Assembly: GCF_003938655.1 (NCBI RefSeq)
Contig: NZ_RJJT01000007.1
Span: 238,026 to 302,025, forward strand
Length of the DNA: 64,000 bases
Source of the DNA: Rhizobium pisi
GTDB lineage: Bacteria > Pseudomonadota > Alphaproteobacteria > Rhizobiales > Rhizobiaceae
Direction of reading: 5' to 3'
The notes under the pieces were generated by a model, which was given only the letters and a program-made list of their open reading frames with translations, was not told the origin of the DNA and made no database searches. Every line of letters begins with the position of its first letter. The stretch's first letter is position 1. Shown piece after piece: positions 9,092-18,570 of this stretch. Position numbers and translations under genes: made by a program.

Positions 9092-10062
9092 TGCGCAATC
9101 TCCTGCGTCATTTGCTGAGAACCATGTCCCGTCGGCATATATCGGCGAATCCCCGCACGGTAGCCACGCATGTAGTAATATTTCCAGATCGCCCAGAACC
9201 GCTTCTTCGACCTTGGCAGAGGATAGAGAAAAGCTGCCCGCGCTGTCCAGTTAGCGCTCTCAATCCAGGTTCTTAAGGGAACTCCGCCGATTCTCACACC
9301 TTTGGGAACGTCCTCCGCAAAAAGCGCCGGCATTCCATAACCCAGACGTTCCCCGCGCTTCTGCACCCAGGTTTCCGTAACGCTCGAGGCCGGGATCCAA
9401 TGATGAACAATGGCCTCGGCGCACCGATATGTTTTCACGCCGGTGCGGGAAAGGCGGCTGACGATTTCCGTATCCTCTCCCATCGCAAAAAGGCCGCCTG
9501 GGAGAGGGCCGATATCTTCGCGAAACCGGACATTGCTGCCGAGCAATTCCCGACGGACCGTGGTGTTCGGACCCCAAATTTTTGTCGGGTCGCAAGGGCC
9601 GCTCGGCTCCTCGTCTGCGATGGCGAAGGTTGACCCCATGGGGATCCAATCCAACAGCGGATTGCCTCGCGGATAGTGCTCCCAATTTGGAAGAATTCCG
9701 CCGCCGAAGACGCCAAAATCCGGATTGGCCTCCGCGCAGGCGGCAAGTGTGCTCAACCAGTTCACGTCTGCTTCGACGTCGTCGTCGGTAAAGACGACCA
9801 GTGCTCCCCGCGCTTTCGCCAAGGCCGCGTTCATGGCTCCAGATTTTCCAGGGCGCGGATGACGAATGACCGTCATCGGCAGCTTCTTCGCATACCGCTC
9901 GAGAAGCTCCTGCGTTCCGTCGCTGCTGTTGTTGTTGACGGCAATCAGCTCCCATTGTTCGAAGGGAAAGTTCTGCGTCAACATGGAATCCAGCATTTGC
10001 TGGAGGCGACGTCCGGCACCGTTGAAGGACGAGAAGACGACACTGATTTTGGGATCCGTCAT
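9088..10062 (-). CDS. Family 2 glycosyltransferase
   Basis: About 324 residues. The start at 10,062 (MTDPKISVVFSSFNGAG) follows a clean AGGAG; an earlier in-frame start at 10,122 has none. It carries AVNNNSSDGTQELL, VVFTDDDVEAD (DxD) and MGEDTEIVSRL, the ED motif of the acceptor site. It closely resembles the next gene (10,154-11,125) in motif order, so the two probably arose by duplication. It overlaps the downstream GT2 by TTGA. Likely an exopolysaccharide repeat-unit enzyme; the sugar is unknown. Confidence 0.8.
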   Translation of the reverse strand: MTDPKISVVFSSFNGAGRRLQQMLDSMLTQNFPFEQWELIAVNNNSSDGTQELLERYAKKLPMTVIRHPRPGKSGAMNAALAKARGALVVFTDDDVEADVNWLSTLAACAEANPDFGVFGGGILPNWEHYPRGNPLLDWIPMGSTFAIADEEPSGPCDPTKIWGPNTTVRRELLGSNVRFREDIGPLPGGLFAMGEDTEIVSRLSRTGVKTYRCAEAIVHHWIPASSVTETWVQKRGERLGYGMPALFAEDVPKGVRIGGVPLRTWIESANWTARAAFLYPLPRSKKRFWAIWKYYYMRGYRAGIRRYMPTGHGSQQMTQEIAH

Positions 10063-10153
10063 CAAATTCTCCTGCCTATCGAAGCGCGAAAAATAGGGGT
10101 CCTGCCGATCTGGCCGGAGCATTTTCCGGCGACGTCAACGCGATGGAATGCAC

Positions 10154-11125
10154 TCATTTGTCGGCACCGATGCGAGAGTAGATCAAGCTGTTCGTCGTCG
10201 TTCGCTGCTTGAGGAATTGACGCAGGATTCCTTGCCTGACCGATTGTGCCCAGAGCAATTTGAAGCGAAGGCCGCTTTGGGGAAAGCTCTTCAGGATGAA
10301 GCTCGCAGGCGCCATGACAAGCCAGCTCAAGGCGCTGCCAATGGGAACGCCACCAAACTTTGCTTTTCTGTCGAACAGGTTCGGCCGGATGATAACCAGC
10401 CCCATGCCGTAGCGTTCTCCACGCCGCAAAACCCAACCTTCCTCTACATAGCCCTTCCTGACCATGTGGCGGACCTTCGGCCTCTGCGAATGAAAGGCTC
10501 TGGCGCCGTTCCTTTCCAGCCTCATGGCGAATGCGGTGTCTTCGCCCATCGGAAACTGTGCAACGGTGGCGTCCGGACCGAGATCGTCATGAACGATGTA
10601 GCCGGGGCCTAATATGGAACGGCGGAAGGCCGAATTCGGCCCTGAAATCAAAGCCGCGGATATCGGCCCTTCCCGAAGGTCGTCGTTGAGAGCGTAGAGG
10701 ATGCCCATATGCCCGTACTTCATCAACAACGGACCAGGCTTTTCCTCCCATTCGGGCATGATCAGGCCGCCGAATATGGCAAATTCCGGCTGTTCGTTTG
10801 CCAAAGCGAGGAACTGTTCGATCCAATCCGGTTCGGGAATCACGTCGTCATCGGTCAAGATGACCAGCTCGCCTTCCAAATGGCGGAAGCCCTGTGTCAG
10901 CGCATGCTGCTTGCCTTGTTTAGGCTCGAAATAAACTTCCAGCGGCAGCCGATCTTGATAGGACTTCAAGACCTTCGAAGTCTCATCATTGCTGTTGTTG
11001 TCGACGGCGACGATTTTCCACTCGTCATGCGGCAATGTGGAGGCGCACAATGCGTCCAGCATGGTGGGCAGGGTTTTGGCGCCATTATAAGTCGAGAAGA
11101 GTATTGTTACTTTGACTTTGCTCAT
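10154..11125 (-). CDS. Family 2 glycosyltransferase, likely paralogue of the next gene
   Basis: About 323 residues from MSKVKVTILFSTYNGAK, preceded by GGAGGG. Motifs VDNNSNDETSKVL, VILTDDDVIPEP and MGEDTAFAMRL mirror those of the 9,088-10,062 protein in the same spacing, and both share KPGKSG/KQGKQ-type segments after the first domain strand, which supports tandem duplication. It is separated from its neighbours by 87-91 base gaps that hold no obvious terminator. Cytoplasmic assembly of the lipid-linked repeat is the expected role. Confidence 0.8.
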   Translation of the reverse strand: MSKVKVTILFSTYNGAKTLPTMLDALCASTLPHDEWKIVAVDNNSNDETSKVLKSYQDRLPLEVYFEPKQGKQHALTQGFRHLEGELVILTDDDVIPEPDWIEQFLALANEQPEFAIFGGLIMPEWEEKPGPLLMKYGHMGILYALNDDLREGPISAALISGPNSAFRRSILGPGYIVHDDLGPDATVAQFPMGEDTAFAMRLERNGARAFHSQRPKVRHMVRKGYVEEGWVLRRGERYGMGLVIIRPNLFDRKAKFGGVPIGSALSWLVMAPASFILKSFPQSGLRFKLLWAQSVRQGILRQFLKQRTTTNSLIYSRIGADK

Positions 11126-11212
11126 CTGAGCCCTCCGAACGACGCTGTGTTCGATCAGCAACCACGTTTTTGGCCGGATCATTTCCTGGGCCGAGTTCTC
11201 TCAGCTATTGGC

Positions 11213-12715
11213 TTAGGCCGACTTTGGCACGGCGATAAGTTTGGCCTTCGACAGTGTCTTGACAACGATACGCTGAACTTCGGTTTCCGGGCCGTTCGGC
11301 TTCTTCATGGCGAGCCAAAGGACAAAGCTGGAGCCGATATAGAGAACAGCGCCGGCAACGACCAATATGGCCAGATGAGTGGCCAGAGCCAGCTTGTCGG
11401 TCGGCGCGCTCAGAAGATGCGACACGCCCCATACTCCGGCAGCCATCACAGCGACACTGGCAAGCGCGCGGAAGTTGGCCGCGAGCTGCTGGAAGAAAGG
11501 CAAGCCGATCAACCGTTTAACGAGAAGCATATTGACGACTGTTGAAATCAATCCCGACAATATGCGCGCATAGATAACGCCCGGAAGTCCGAAATACACG
11601 AGACCGGCGACGATGATGGGGACGCGAAGCACCAACATCTGGGCGTCGCGGATGAACAGCAACTTGGTCTGCCCCTTCGCCATTCCCAACGGCTGGACCA
11701 GCGAACCGAGCGTCTGTATTCCAAACACCGCCGAAAGCGCTTGCACGATAAAGATGGCGGGAACCCATTTCTCGCCCATGGCAAGCCGCATCATCGGATC
11801 CGCTACGACCGCCATGCCGATGCCTGCCGGGAGGGCCACGGCTGCCAGAAGCGCCTGAGCGCGCTGGTAGGCCGCGACGAGCCGGACAGGGTCGTTGCGC
11901 ACCTTCGAGAAACCGGGATAGATCGTCTGGTTCAACGGAGCCGTCGCTTCACGGGTGGGCAGCATCGCAAGCGTGTTGCCGACCGTGTAATGGCCAAGCT
12001 GGGTTGAACCCATCCACTTGCCGATCAGAAGATATTCGATCCGCCAGTTCAGCGTGCCGACGATCTGTCCGGCCGTAAGCCACACAGAAAACGAAAACAA
12101 TTCCCGTGCGTGCCGGAAGGTTATGCGTGGCCAGAACGGCAGGACGGTGTAGGAAACGACGAGATTGGTCAGCTGGTAGGCGAGGAGGCCGAGAACCAGC
12201 GCCCAATAACTCTGGTAGAGCGCGGCGACCGCAACGGTGACGATAAAGCCGGCGAGCTTCTGCGATACGTTCAGCACGAAATCCTGCCAGAATATCAGAT
12301 CGCGCTGAAGCATGATGCGGCGTGGATTGGCGAGACCGCTCAGGAACAGGCTCAAACTCAAGGCGAACATGACGTTCGTCAGCCGAGGATCACCGTAAAA
12401 ATCTGCAACGGGATAAGCCGCGGCGGCAAACAACAGTGCCAATACCAAGCTTCTCGCCGCGCTCAACGTCCATACCGCGCTGAAATGTTCCTCGGTTGGA
12501 GCCTCGTGGCGGATGAGCGCCTGATTGAGAGAGAGTTCGGTGACGGAACTCAGAATGAGCTGAAGGGTGGTTGCAATAGCAACGAGGCCGAAATCAGCGG
12601 GGCCGAGATACCAGGCCAGAACAAAGGTGCTGAGCGCCGAAAGCCCGTTAACGATGGCGCGGGACAAACTCAGCCAGATGCTGCCCCGGATCAGTCGATC
12701 GGTAACGTTATTCAT
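11213..12715 (-). CDS. Polysaccharide flippase (Wzx / PST family)
   Basis: 500 residues with about 12-14 hydrophobic helices spread along the whole chain. The N-terminal SIWLSLSRAIVNGLSALS and the GPADFGLVAIATTLQ segment (Y/W-G-x-x-x-FG loop) are typical of the lipopolysaccharide/exopolysaccharide translocases WzxC, PssL and ExoT. It would turn lipid-linked repeat units across the inner membrane for the Wzy protein encoded at 5,841-7,205. AGGAG lies before the ATG. A 139-base gap separates it from the pyruvyltransferase gene upstream, so it may have its own promoter. Confidence 0.85.
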   Translation of the reverse strand: MNNVTDRLIRGSIWLSLSRAIVNGLSALSTFVLAWYLGPADFGLVAIATTLQLILSSVTELSLNQALIRHEAPTEEHFSAVWTLSAARSLVLALLFAAAAYPVADFYGDPRLTNVMFALSLSLFLSGLANPRRIMLQRDLIFWQDFVLNVSQKLAGFIVTVAVAALYQSYWALVLGLLAYQLTNLVVSYTVLPFWPRITFRHARELFSFSVWLTAGQIVGTLNWRIEYLLIGKWMGSTQLGHYTVGNTLAMLPTREATAPLNQTIYPGFSKVRNDPVRLVAAYQRAQALLAAVALPAGIGMAVVADPMMRLAMGEKWVPAIFIVQALSAVFGIQTLGSLVQPLGMAKGQTKLLFIRDAQMLVLRVPIIVAGLVYFGLPGVIYARILSGLISTVVNMLLVKRLIGLPFFQQLAANFRALASVAVMAAGVWGVSHLLSAPTDKLALATHLAILVVAGAVLYIGSSFVLWLAMKKPNGPETEVQRIVVKTLSKAKLIAVPKSA

Positions 12716-12854
12716 GGTCTAACGACTCCTGAGGTCAAGAACACTGACCGTTTCAGTGGGTATATCCATCCCGAACGATTGGCCCCCGTCGTCGTTCGGG
12801 ATGATGGAATGAGAGTTACGCCGCATCGCCTGCAGCGATGTGTGGATGCTGCCC

Positions 12855-13757
12855 TCACAGGGCGCTGGCCGTTTTCCTGGAAAAATCCTGCTTCAGCCGG
12901 TCCAGTTCCCGCAGCATCCTGTTATGCGCATTGACAGTCGCCTCTTCGCTGCTGAGCTGGCCGGGCTTTTCCGCGACCCGCTGCAACGTCTTGACCGTCG
13001 ATCCGAAGACATAGTTGCCGGTGAGCTGCAGAATGCGGCGGCGGCGGAACGTTATGTTCTTCCAGAGATAGCTGTTCTTCGGTACCCACGCCGCACCTGC
13101 TTCGACGAGGTTCGACGGGCCGATCGGATCGAAGTCGATCTCCAGATCAAGGGCGCTCGCCCAATCATACCACTTGGCTCGATTTTCCAAAGCAATCGGG
13201 CGGATCGCCCGCCACGGAACCCGCAATGCGTCTGAGATAATGCAGCCATGCATCGCCTCCGAGACGATTTTATGCGATGCGCTGATTTCTGTCAGGACCT
13301 TTTCCACCGACCAGCGCGGATCGATATAATGGATGCCCGCGAGATCGCAGGCCTTGTCCCAGCTGCCGTGCATGGCGCTTTCGTAGTGTGGGATAAAGGA
13401 GACAGGATAACGCTTCTCGACGCTTTTCGCATCCCAGCAGCTGCGCGTGAGGATGCCCGAATCGCCGATGGCGTAGCTCGGGTCAATGCCGAGGATTTCG
13501 GCGGTCTTCTTCCCGCGCACGAAATAGAACGTCCAGTTGCCGTCGACCTTCGGCGGGTTGGTGTAGCCGCCATAACCCGAGCCGAAGACGATCTTCTGCA
13601 TGTTCGGATCGAAATTGTCATAGAGGATCGAGCCGATGCCGAGAAAGAGCTGGCTTTCGTCGTCGTCGAAGAAGCCGGGCAGCAGGCGCTCCCAAAGCCA
13701 ATGGTTCAGCTCGTCGCCGAAATTCTCGTGTTTCCCCCGGTAGGCAAACATCTTCAT
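12855..13757 (-). CDS. Polysaccharide ketal-pyruvyltransferase (ExoV-like)
   Basis: About 300 residues from [20 protein letters not shown], with AGGAG 8 bases upstream and an ATGA overlap with the acetyltransferase gene. NFGDELN, GIGSIL and FGSGYG near the N-terminus, and the later SEAMHGCI followed by DALRVPW, are hallmarks of the PS_pyruv_trans family, which includes ExoV, PssK and PssM. These enzymes add pyruvate ketals from phosphoenolpyruvate to sugars of the repeat unit, giving the polymer negative charge. The order GT4, acetyltransferase, pyruvyltransferase resembles pssS-pssR-pssM of R. leguminosarum as I recall it. Confidence 0.82.
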   Translation of the reverse strand: MKMFAYRGKHENFGDELNHWLWERLLPGFFDDDESQLFLGIGSILYDNFDPNMQKIVFGSGYGGYTNPPKVDGNWTFYFVRGKKTAEILGIDPSYAIGDSGILTRSCWDAKSVEKRYPVSFIPHYESAMHGSWDKACDLAGIHYIDPRWSVEKVLTEISASHKIVSEAMHGCIISDALRVPWRAIRPIALENRAKWYDWASALDLEIDFDPIGPSNLVEAGAAWVPKNSYLWKNITFRRRRILQLTGNYVFGSTVKTLQRVAEKPGQLSSEEATVNAHNRMLRELDRLKQDFSRKTASAL

Positions 13758-14263
13758 CGTGCTTCTCCTGTCGGCAAGTGCGTCACGATCTGCGAGACCG
13801 CTTCGTCCTCGCGTTCCATGCGTCCGTAACGTGAAATGATCTTGATGTCGCTGCGGATGATCTTTGCCGGATTGCCGGCCACGAGCGAGCGCGGCGGCAC
13901 GCTTTTGGTCACCACCGAGCCGGAGCCGATGACGCATTCGTCGCCGATTTCGACGCCCGGCAGAATGATGCTGCGCGCGCCGATGAAGCAGCGCTTGCCG
14001 ATCCGCGTGTGAAGATAGAGCCCGCGCGTGAGGTCGTGGGTCAGGATCGCAGCTTCAAAGGCAACATAGGTTTCAGCGCCGATGTGCAATCCCTTCGGGT
14101 TGGTCTTGTCGAACCGTACGCTCAGGGAAAAGCTCGCCGTGGGATCGATGTCCATTCCCCAGAATTTCGTATAGTAGAGCCACTTGGCCCGTACGATTCC
14201 GTCCCGCAGCGGCCGAAACACGTTCAGTCCCCACTTCGGCTTCTTTCCTGTCTGCACCATCAA
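13754..14263 (-). CDS. WcaF-type acetyltransferase (left-handed beta-helix)
   Basis: 169 residues with hexapeptide repeats from about residue 60 to 140 ([19 protein letters not shown], then [24 protein letters not shown]), the classic C-terminal half of WcaF/CatB/NodL-like trimeric acetyltransferases. They use acetyl-CoA to O-acetylate a cytoplasmic sugar intermediate. The gene overlaps both neighbours by 4 bases (GT4 upstream, pyruvyltransferase downstream), so it is locked into the exopolysaccharide operon. This is a third predicted acylation enzyme in the region beside the two membrane acyltransferases. Confidence 0.82.
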   Translation of the reverse strand: MMVQTGKKPKWGLNVFRPLRDGIVRAKWLYYTKFWGMDIDPTASFSLSVRFDKTNPKGLHIGAETYVAFEAAILTHDLTRGLYLHTRIGKRCFIGARSIILPGVEIGDECVIGSGSVVTKSVPPRSLVAGNPAKIIRSDIKIISRYGRMEREDEAVSQIVTHLPTGEAR

Positions 14264-15411
14264 GTCCGACCCCGGCTGGAAAATTGGTCAAGCACGGAAC
14301 TGTAATAGTCCTCGAGCATCCCCGTTTGGCGACGTATGTCGAAACGCTCGGCCACCAGAAGCGGTGCCCGCGCGCTGAAGGCTGTCCACAGGGCCTGGTC
14401 GTTGAGCAGTCTTCCAACCGCTTCCGCCATTCCTGCGACATCCCGCTCCTCCACGAGATAACCAGTTTTCCCCTCTTCGATCGCTTCGCCCACGCCTCCC
14501 GAGCGGAATGCGACGACCGGAGTACCGACGGCTTCGGCTTCCAGATTGGCGAGGCCGAACGCTTCTGCGTGACCATTATCGAGGGTCACGCTGCCATGAA
14601 GATAGAGTTCCGCACTGGCAAGCAGATCCCTGATCTCAGTCTGCGACAGATTTTCATGGATCGTGACGCTTGGCAAGGAACGACGAGCCAGCGCCTCGAT
14701 TTCCTGCTTCAACGGACCCTGGCCGACCATGACGAATTCGACCGGGGTGCCTGCGGCCGCCACGCGTGAAAGCGCGTCGATCATGAAGCGGTGGCCCTTA
14801 TAGTCGACGAAACGAGCGATGGAAACCACCAATCCCTTTTTTCGTGGACGCGGCTCCATTTTGAAGAGATCGAGATCGATGCCGATATGATGGCGATAGA
14901 CACGGTCGGCGTGGAACCCGAGCGCCAGCAGCCGGTCGCGGATGAAATCGGAAACCGCGATATTCCAGCTGTTCCAGCCGGCCATTTCCCGGCGGCCCTT
15001 TGCGAAGAAACGCACCTGATTGAAGCCGCCCGGCTTTTTCGGATCGCCGCCATAGGTCGCGTCGAAGCCGTGGAACGTCGTGACCAACGGCTTGCCGGCG
15101 GCGCGTGCCAGGGGACCGATGACATAACCGTTCTTACCGAAATGCGCGTGAACGAGATCCGCCTTGCCGATCGCCGGAAAGAGCGAGGGCAGGCCGATCT
15201 GTGGAATTTTCAGAAGCAGTTCGCCTGCGCGCGCCACGGGAGACCGGCGGATGTCGTGAACCGGGACGGTGGATTTTTTCGTATGGGCGGAAGAGATTCG
15301 CGATCCGGCAAGAATTTCAGCTTCGAAGGAACGAAATGCCACTGCCTGGTTCAGAACAAATGCCTGGCTGGCAGGCAAAAATTTTTCGACATAAATAACG
15401 GCTTTTCTCAT
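14260..15411 (-). CDS. Family 4 glycosyltransferase
   Basis: About 383 residues from MRKAVIYVEKFLPASQAFV. The GT-B architecture shows LVHAHFGKNGY and TTFHGFDATYGG in the N-half, VVSIARFVDYKGHRF as the GT4 linker, and EAFGLANLEAEAVGTPVVAF as the E-x7-E donor site. It transfers a sugar with retention, probably in repeat-unit assembly. A GTG at 15,447 overlaps the upstream glycanase stop as GTGA with GAGG before it, so translation may start 12 codons earlier; homologues usually begin near the ATG. The downstream stop overlaps the acetyltransferase start. Confidence 0.83.
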   Translation of the reverse strand: MRKAVIYVEKFLPASQAFVLNQAVAFRSFEAEILAGSRISSAHTKKSTVPVHDIRRSPVARAGELLLKIPQIGLPSLFPAIGKADLVHAHFGKNGYVIGPLARAAGKPLVTTFHGFDATYGGDPKKPGGFNQVRFFAKGRREMAGWNSWNIAVSDFIRDRLLALGFHADRVYRHHIGIDLDLFKMEPRPRKKGLVVSIARFVDYKGHRFMIDALSRVAAAGTPVEFVMVGQGPLKQEIEALARRSLPSVTIHENLSQTEIRDLLASAELYLHGSVTLDNGHAEAFGLANLEAEAVGTPVVAFRSGGVGEAIEEGKTGYLVEERDVAGMAEAVGRLLNDQALWTAFSARAPLLVAERFDIRRQTGMLEDYYSSVLDQFSSRGRT

Positions 15412-15443
15412 GAATCTATTCGCGTCCCCACTGTGTTGCGCGA

Positions 15444-16517
15444 TCACATCGCCTCTATCGCCCGCTTGATTCCGTCGACCGAACTTCTCGGATCGTTGTT
15501 TTCATCGTAAAGATTAACGCGTTTCGTGCATGCGGCATTGGGATCGGTGTCCTTCTCGTCACGCGCGCTGTATTTTTCCGACATGCCCCATACGGTCGCG
15601 CCTTTCAAGTCACCGCGTTCGGCAGCGACCGTGATCACGTCGCCGAAGATCTCGGCATAGGACGCCGGCGTAAAGCCCTTCTCGCGTTTGAGGAAGTGGC
15701 AGGACGCATCGAGTTCCGTGATGAAAACGCCGACACCCATGTCTTTCAACGCAGCGCAGAAACGTCCCATTCCTTCCGGATCGATCTGGTCGAAACCCGG
15801 GCGGAAGTGCGACTGCAGTCCGACGGCGCCGATCGGCGTTTTCTTGGCGACGAGATCCTCGACAATCTTCAGGATTCGCGCGCGCTTCTTTTCGAACACG
15901 TCGGATTTTTTCTCCAGATGCGTTTCGTTGAGGACCAGCATCGCCTCGGGATTGGCCTCGTGCGCCATATCGAAACTCATACGAATATAGTCGTCGCCAA
16001 GAAGGCGTCGGAAAACACAATCCCGCAGATCCGGCGCATCATATTCCAACGGTTCGTTCACCACGTCCCAGGCATCGATCGACCTCTTATAGCGAGTGAC
16101 AACCTGTTTTATATGACGGTTCATTGCTGCCTGAATGGTCTGCGCATCGGTGATGCCGGACACCCAATCCGGGACTCGATACCAGATCAGCGTATGTCCA
16201 TAAACCCGCATGTTGTTTTTTCGTGCGAATGCAACCATGCGATCCGCATCGGCGAAGGAGAAAACGCCGGGGCGCTTTTCCGTCGCATTCCACTTCAACT
16301 CGTTTCGCGGCGTTATCGAATTGACGTTGTCGATGTAGATCTGGGCCGCGGCCGGATCGGCGATGTCCCGTGGGTCGATCGCCGAGCCGAATCGGAACGA
16401 TTTCCTGTCGGCAAGGGTGCGCAGGTCGGCGGCAGGCGGCGTTTGCGCCAGGGCTGCGCCCGCGCGGGCATATAACAGCGCAAGCGGAACGGAGGCGAGG
16501 AAACGTCTTCTATTCAT
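15444..16517 (-). CDS. Secreted GH10 endo-glycanase with Tat signal
   Basis: 357 residues. The N-terminus MNRRRFLASVPLALLYARAG is a twin-arginine-type signal ending ALAQ. The mature enzyme has the GH10 motifs ITPRNELKWNATE, GHTLIW, WDVVNEP (acid/base Glu155) and VFITELDASC (nucleophile Glu268). GH10 enzymes are endo-beta-1,4-xylanases or glucanases. Here the gene heads an exopolysaccharide operon and is coupled to the GT4 gene, so trimming or length control of the polymer is more likely than plant-wall attack; R. leguminosarum has a comparable pss-linked hydrolase (pssW, from memory). Folding before Tat export would fit a periplasmic enzyme. Confidence 0.85.
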   Translation of the reverse strand: MNRRRFLASVPLALLYARAGAALAQTPPAADLRTLADRKSFRFGSAIDPRDIADPAAAQIYIDNVNSITPRNELKWNATEKRPGVFSFADADRMVAFARKNNMRVYGHTLIWYRVPDWVSGITDAQTIQAAMNRHIKQVVTRYKRSIDAWDVVNEPLEYDAPDLRDCVFRRLLGDDYIRMSFDMAHEANPEAMLVLNETHLEKKSDVFEKKRARILKIVEDLVAKKTPIGAVGLQSHFRPGFDQIDPEGMGRFCAALKDMGVGVFITELDASCHFLKREKGFTPASYAEIFGDVITVAAERGDLKGATVWGMSEKYSARDEKDTDPNAACTKRVNLYDENNDPRSSVDGIKRAIEAM

Positions 16518-16715
16518 TCTTTCTCTCACTGTTGGTTTCTGACCTGCGAGCGAAGTGAACGACCGGGCTCGCCGGCGGCGATCCACGGCAGATTCGATTT
16601 CAAATCAATAGAGTAACGCAGCTTCAAACATACTTTCCGTGAGCGCGGTGCAGTGAGTATCGTCTAGACTTTTCAGCATATTCCAAGATATAGATCGCTG
16701 CGGAGGAAGCTCGTG

Positions 16716-17090
16716 ATGCAAGATTGGTTTGGCTATCTGATGAGCTATTTTTATATGGCATTTCATAATGCCGTTTTTTTTATGGCGACCGTTCGAAACG
16801 ACCTATCCCTTCTCGATGACCGGCTGTTCGGAGCCATCGTTTTCGCCGTCGTGAGCGTCATTCTCCTCCTGTTCATCGCGCTCGTCAGGGCGTGGCGACG
16901 GTTGCGGCAGTCGGAGGGCGTCATTCGCTCGCTGAACAACGAGCTCGCCCAGGTCACGCAGGACCTCAACGTCGAGCGCGTCTGGCGGCTGGCCGGCGGT
17001 GACAGCGCCGAACGGCTGACCCCCGACAGTTTGACGGAGCTCTACAAGATTCTGTCCGAGCACCAGAACGGCGCGAGTCACATGGCCTGA
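16716..17090 (+). CDS. Small membrane protein with coiled coil, unknown function
   Basis: About 124 residues. Two hydrophobic segments lie in the first half (YLMSYFYMAFHNAVFFMA and FGAIVFAVVSVILLLFIALV). A basic stop-transfer patch and a helical heptad-like stretch (RLRQSEGVIRSLNNELAQV) follow. GGAGGA precedes the ATG at 16,716. It is divergent from the GH10 gene and converges with the next gene. I recognise no family. The coiled coil suggests it oligomerises or binds a partner, possibly the polysaccharide machinery, but this is only context. Confidence 0.55.
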   Translation: MQDWFGYLMSYFYMAFHNAVFFMATVRNDLSLLDDRLFGAIVFAVVSVILLLFIALVRAWRRLRQSEGVIRSLNNELAQVTQDLNVERVWRLAGGDSAERLTPDSLTELYKILSEHQNGASHMA

Positions 17091-17144
17091 TCGGTCGGGG
17101 CATTCGGCCCGATGCGGGGAATGTCCGGGAGCACACAAGGCTCT

Positions 17145-18095
17145 TTAAGGTTGCTGTCCCTGACTTGCTGCCGGCGCTTCGGCACCGGGAGACTCGGGTT
17201 TTGATTCCGGAGGCTCGCGTTCGATCTCGAGCATGGGATCCGGCGCGCGGAGCCATCGTCTGTCGGAAAAATAACTTCTCGTTCTTTTCTGGGGTCCCGA
17301 AGTCGCATCCAGCGATAGGGTAAAATTGTAGTGCCCCGCATTGAGCCCTTCGTGGGTGAAGCTGATGCTTGCTCCAAAGCCGTCTTCTTTAACGTCCCTC
17401 AGGTTCTTGATCGCACTCAGCGCCTCGTGGAAATCGAGCCATTGCGGTTGCTGCAGCATGATTTCGAAAATTCGCAGGATGCCGGGATCGAGCTGGCCAT
17501 TTTGGTCGGTCTGCGGATTGATGATTTTCACGCGCATATTGTTGATCGTGCCGGTGGCGTCGCCGCGAACGATGACGAAGACGGAGTTCGGAAGCTGATC
17601 CTTCTCCCGCTTGCCGCTATGCTCGAAAAAACATTCGTATGTGTCGGCGTTGAAGCTTGTCGCTGCCCAGTCGCCGGTTTGAATGCCGGCATCGCGCAGC
17701 GCCGCGCACATTGCAGGCCCAGATATCCGCCATGTGCGCAGAAAAGACGACGCTGCCTGCACCACGGGCGCTTCGACGGCGTGCAGGGGCAGCTTGAAGG
17801 TGGCCGGAGGCATCGGGCGGGGAAGGGCCTTGGGTGGAGGCGGTTTCACCTCTTCCGGAAAGAGATCGAAGCCGAAGTAATGGCCGACCGCCTTCAAGTG
17901 TTTCATGTCGTTGGAAAGAAGTACCGTGCCCATGACCAGCGAGAGGGACATCGTCAGCAACAGCCAGAAGGCCACGGGGATCCGCGGCCTTTTCACCGGC
18001 TGTTTCGCAGATGCGGGCGATGAATCGGGCAAGCTTGTCTTCTCCGGTACGCGAGAAGGATTTCGATCGGGCTGTCTAAATTCAGCAGTATACAT
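17145..18095 (-). CDS. Membrane-anchored periplasmic protein, unknown function
   Basis: 316 residues: a basic proline-rich cytoplasmic N-terminus, one transmembrane helix at about residues 42-60 (VAFWLLLTMSLSLVMGTVLL), then a Pro-rich linker (EEVKPPPPKALPRPMPP) and a globular periplasmic domain with two conserved-looking cysteines (in PAMCAAL and YECFF). The tail is again Pro/Glu/Ala-rich. The topology resembles spacer-type proteins that reach across the periplasm. No enzymatic motif is visible. It closes the left polysaccharide region and is followed upstream by a 475-base AT-richer gap. Confidence 0.6.
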   Translation of the reverse strand: MYTAEFRQPDRNPSRVPEKTSLPDSSPASAKQPVKRPRIPVAFWLLLTMSLSLVMGTVLLSNDMKHLKAVGHYFGFDLFPEEVKPPPPKALPRPMPPATFKLPLHAVEAPVVQAASSFLRTWRISGPAMCAALRDAGIQTGDWAATSFNADTYECFFEHSGKREKDQLPNSVFVIVRGDATGTINNMRVKIINPQTDQNGQLDPGILRIFEIMLQQPQWLDFHEALSAIKNLRDVKEDGFGASISFTHEGLNAGHYNFTLSLDATSGPQKRTRSYFSDRRWLRAPDPMLEIEREPPESKPESPGAEAPAASQGQQP

Positions 18096-18570
18096 TCATC
18101 CGTTAAATATCCTTGGCTTTATGTCGGCATCGGGCACCTTCCGCCTCGTTATCAGGTAGGGCTGTCTATAGATTTCGGCGGAGGCGCTTTAGCACCATTT
18201 CAATCGAGAATCTCCAATACAGCGGCCGACAATTGCTGCGAGGAATGGCGGGCGATCTTGCCATTCGGTTCATCAGTCGGCCGATGCGAGTTCGATCTGT
18301 TCAGGTCGAGATGTAGATGTTTTTTTGTGATTGTTATGATTTCGTTCGATGCTTTTATGTTGTTTCTGAAGTCCCGTAGACTTGTTATCCGGGTTTGTTG
18401 ATTTCAATTTCCGAAAGAACTTATTTTTCGCGTAAAACGATTATGCGCCAGCCGTAAAACCATAGGTCACGCTTCGGATATCCTTTGCGCTGAATAGATT
18501 TTGGCGATTTTCATCAAATTTTCGACGTATTCTTCGATAGGGTTTGGCCTGCAACCGGAAAGGAGAGAAC
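18096..18570. other. 475-base intergenic region, AT-rich
   Basis: It lies between the divergent membrane protein and the methyltransferase gene, so it must hold both promoters. It is visibly AT-richer than the flanking genes (especially 18,310-18,450) and encodes no convincing protein. Only AAGGAGAG directly before 18,571 stands out. AT-rich upstream regions of surface-polysaccharide genes in rhizobia are common MucR/RosR targets, but no specific site could be assigned. Confidence 0.4.
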
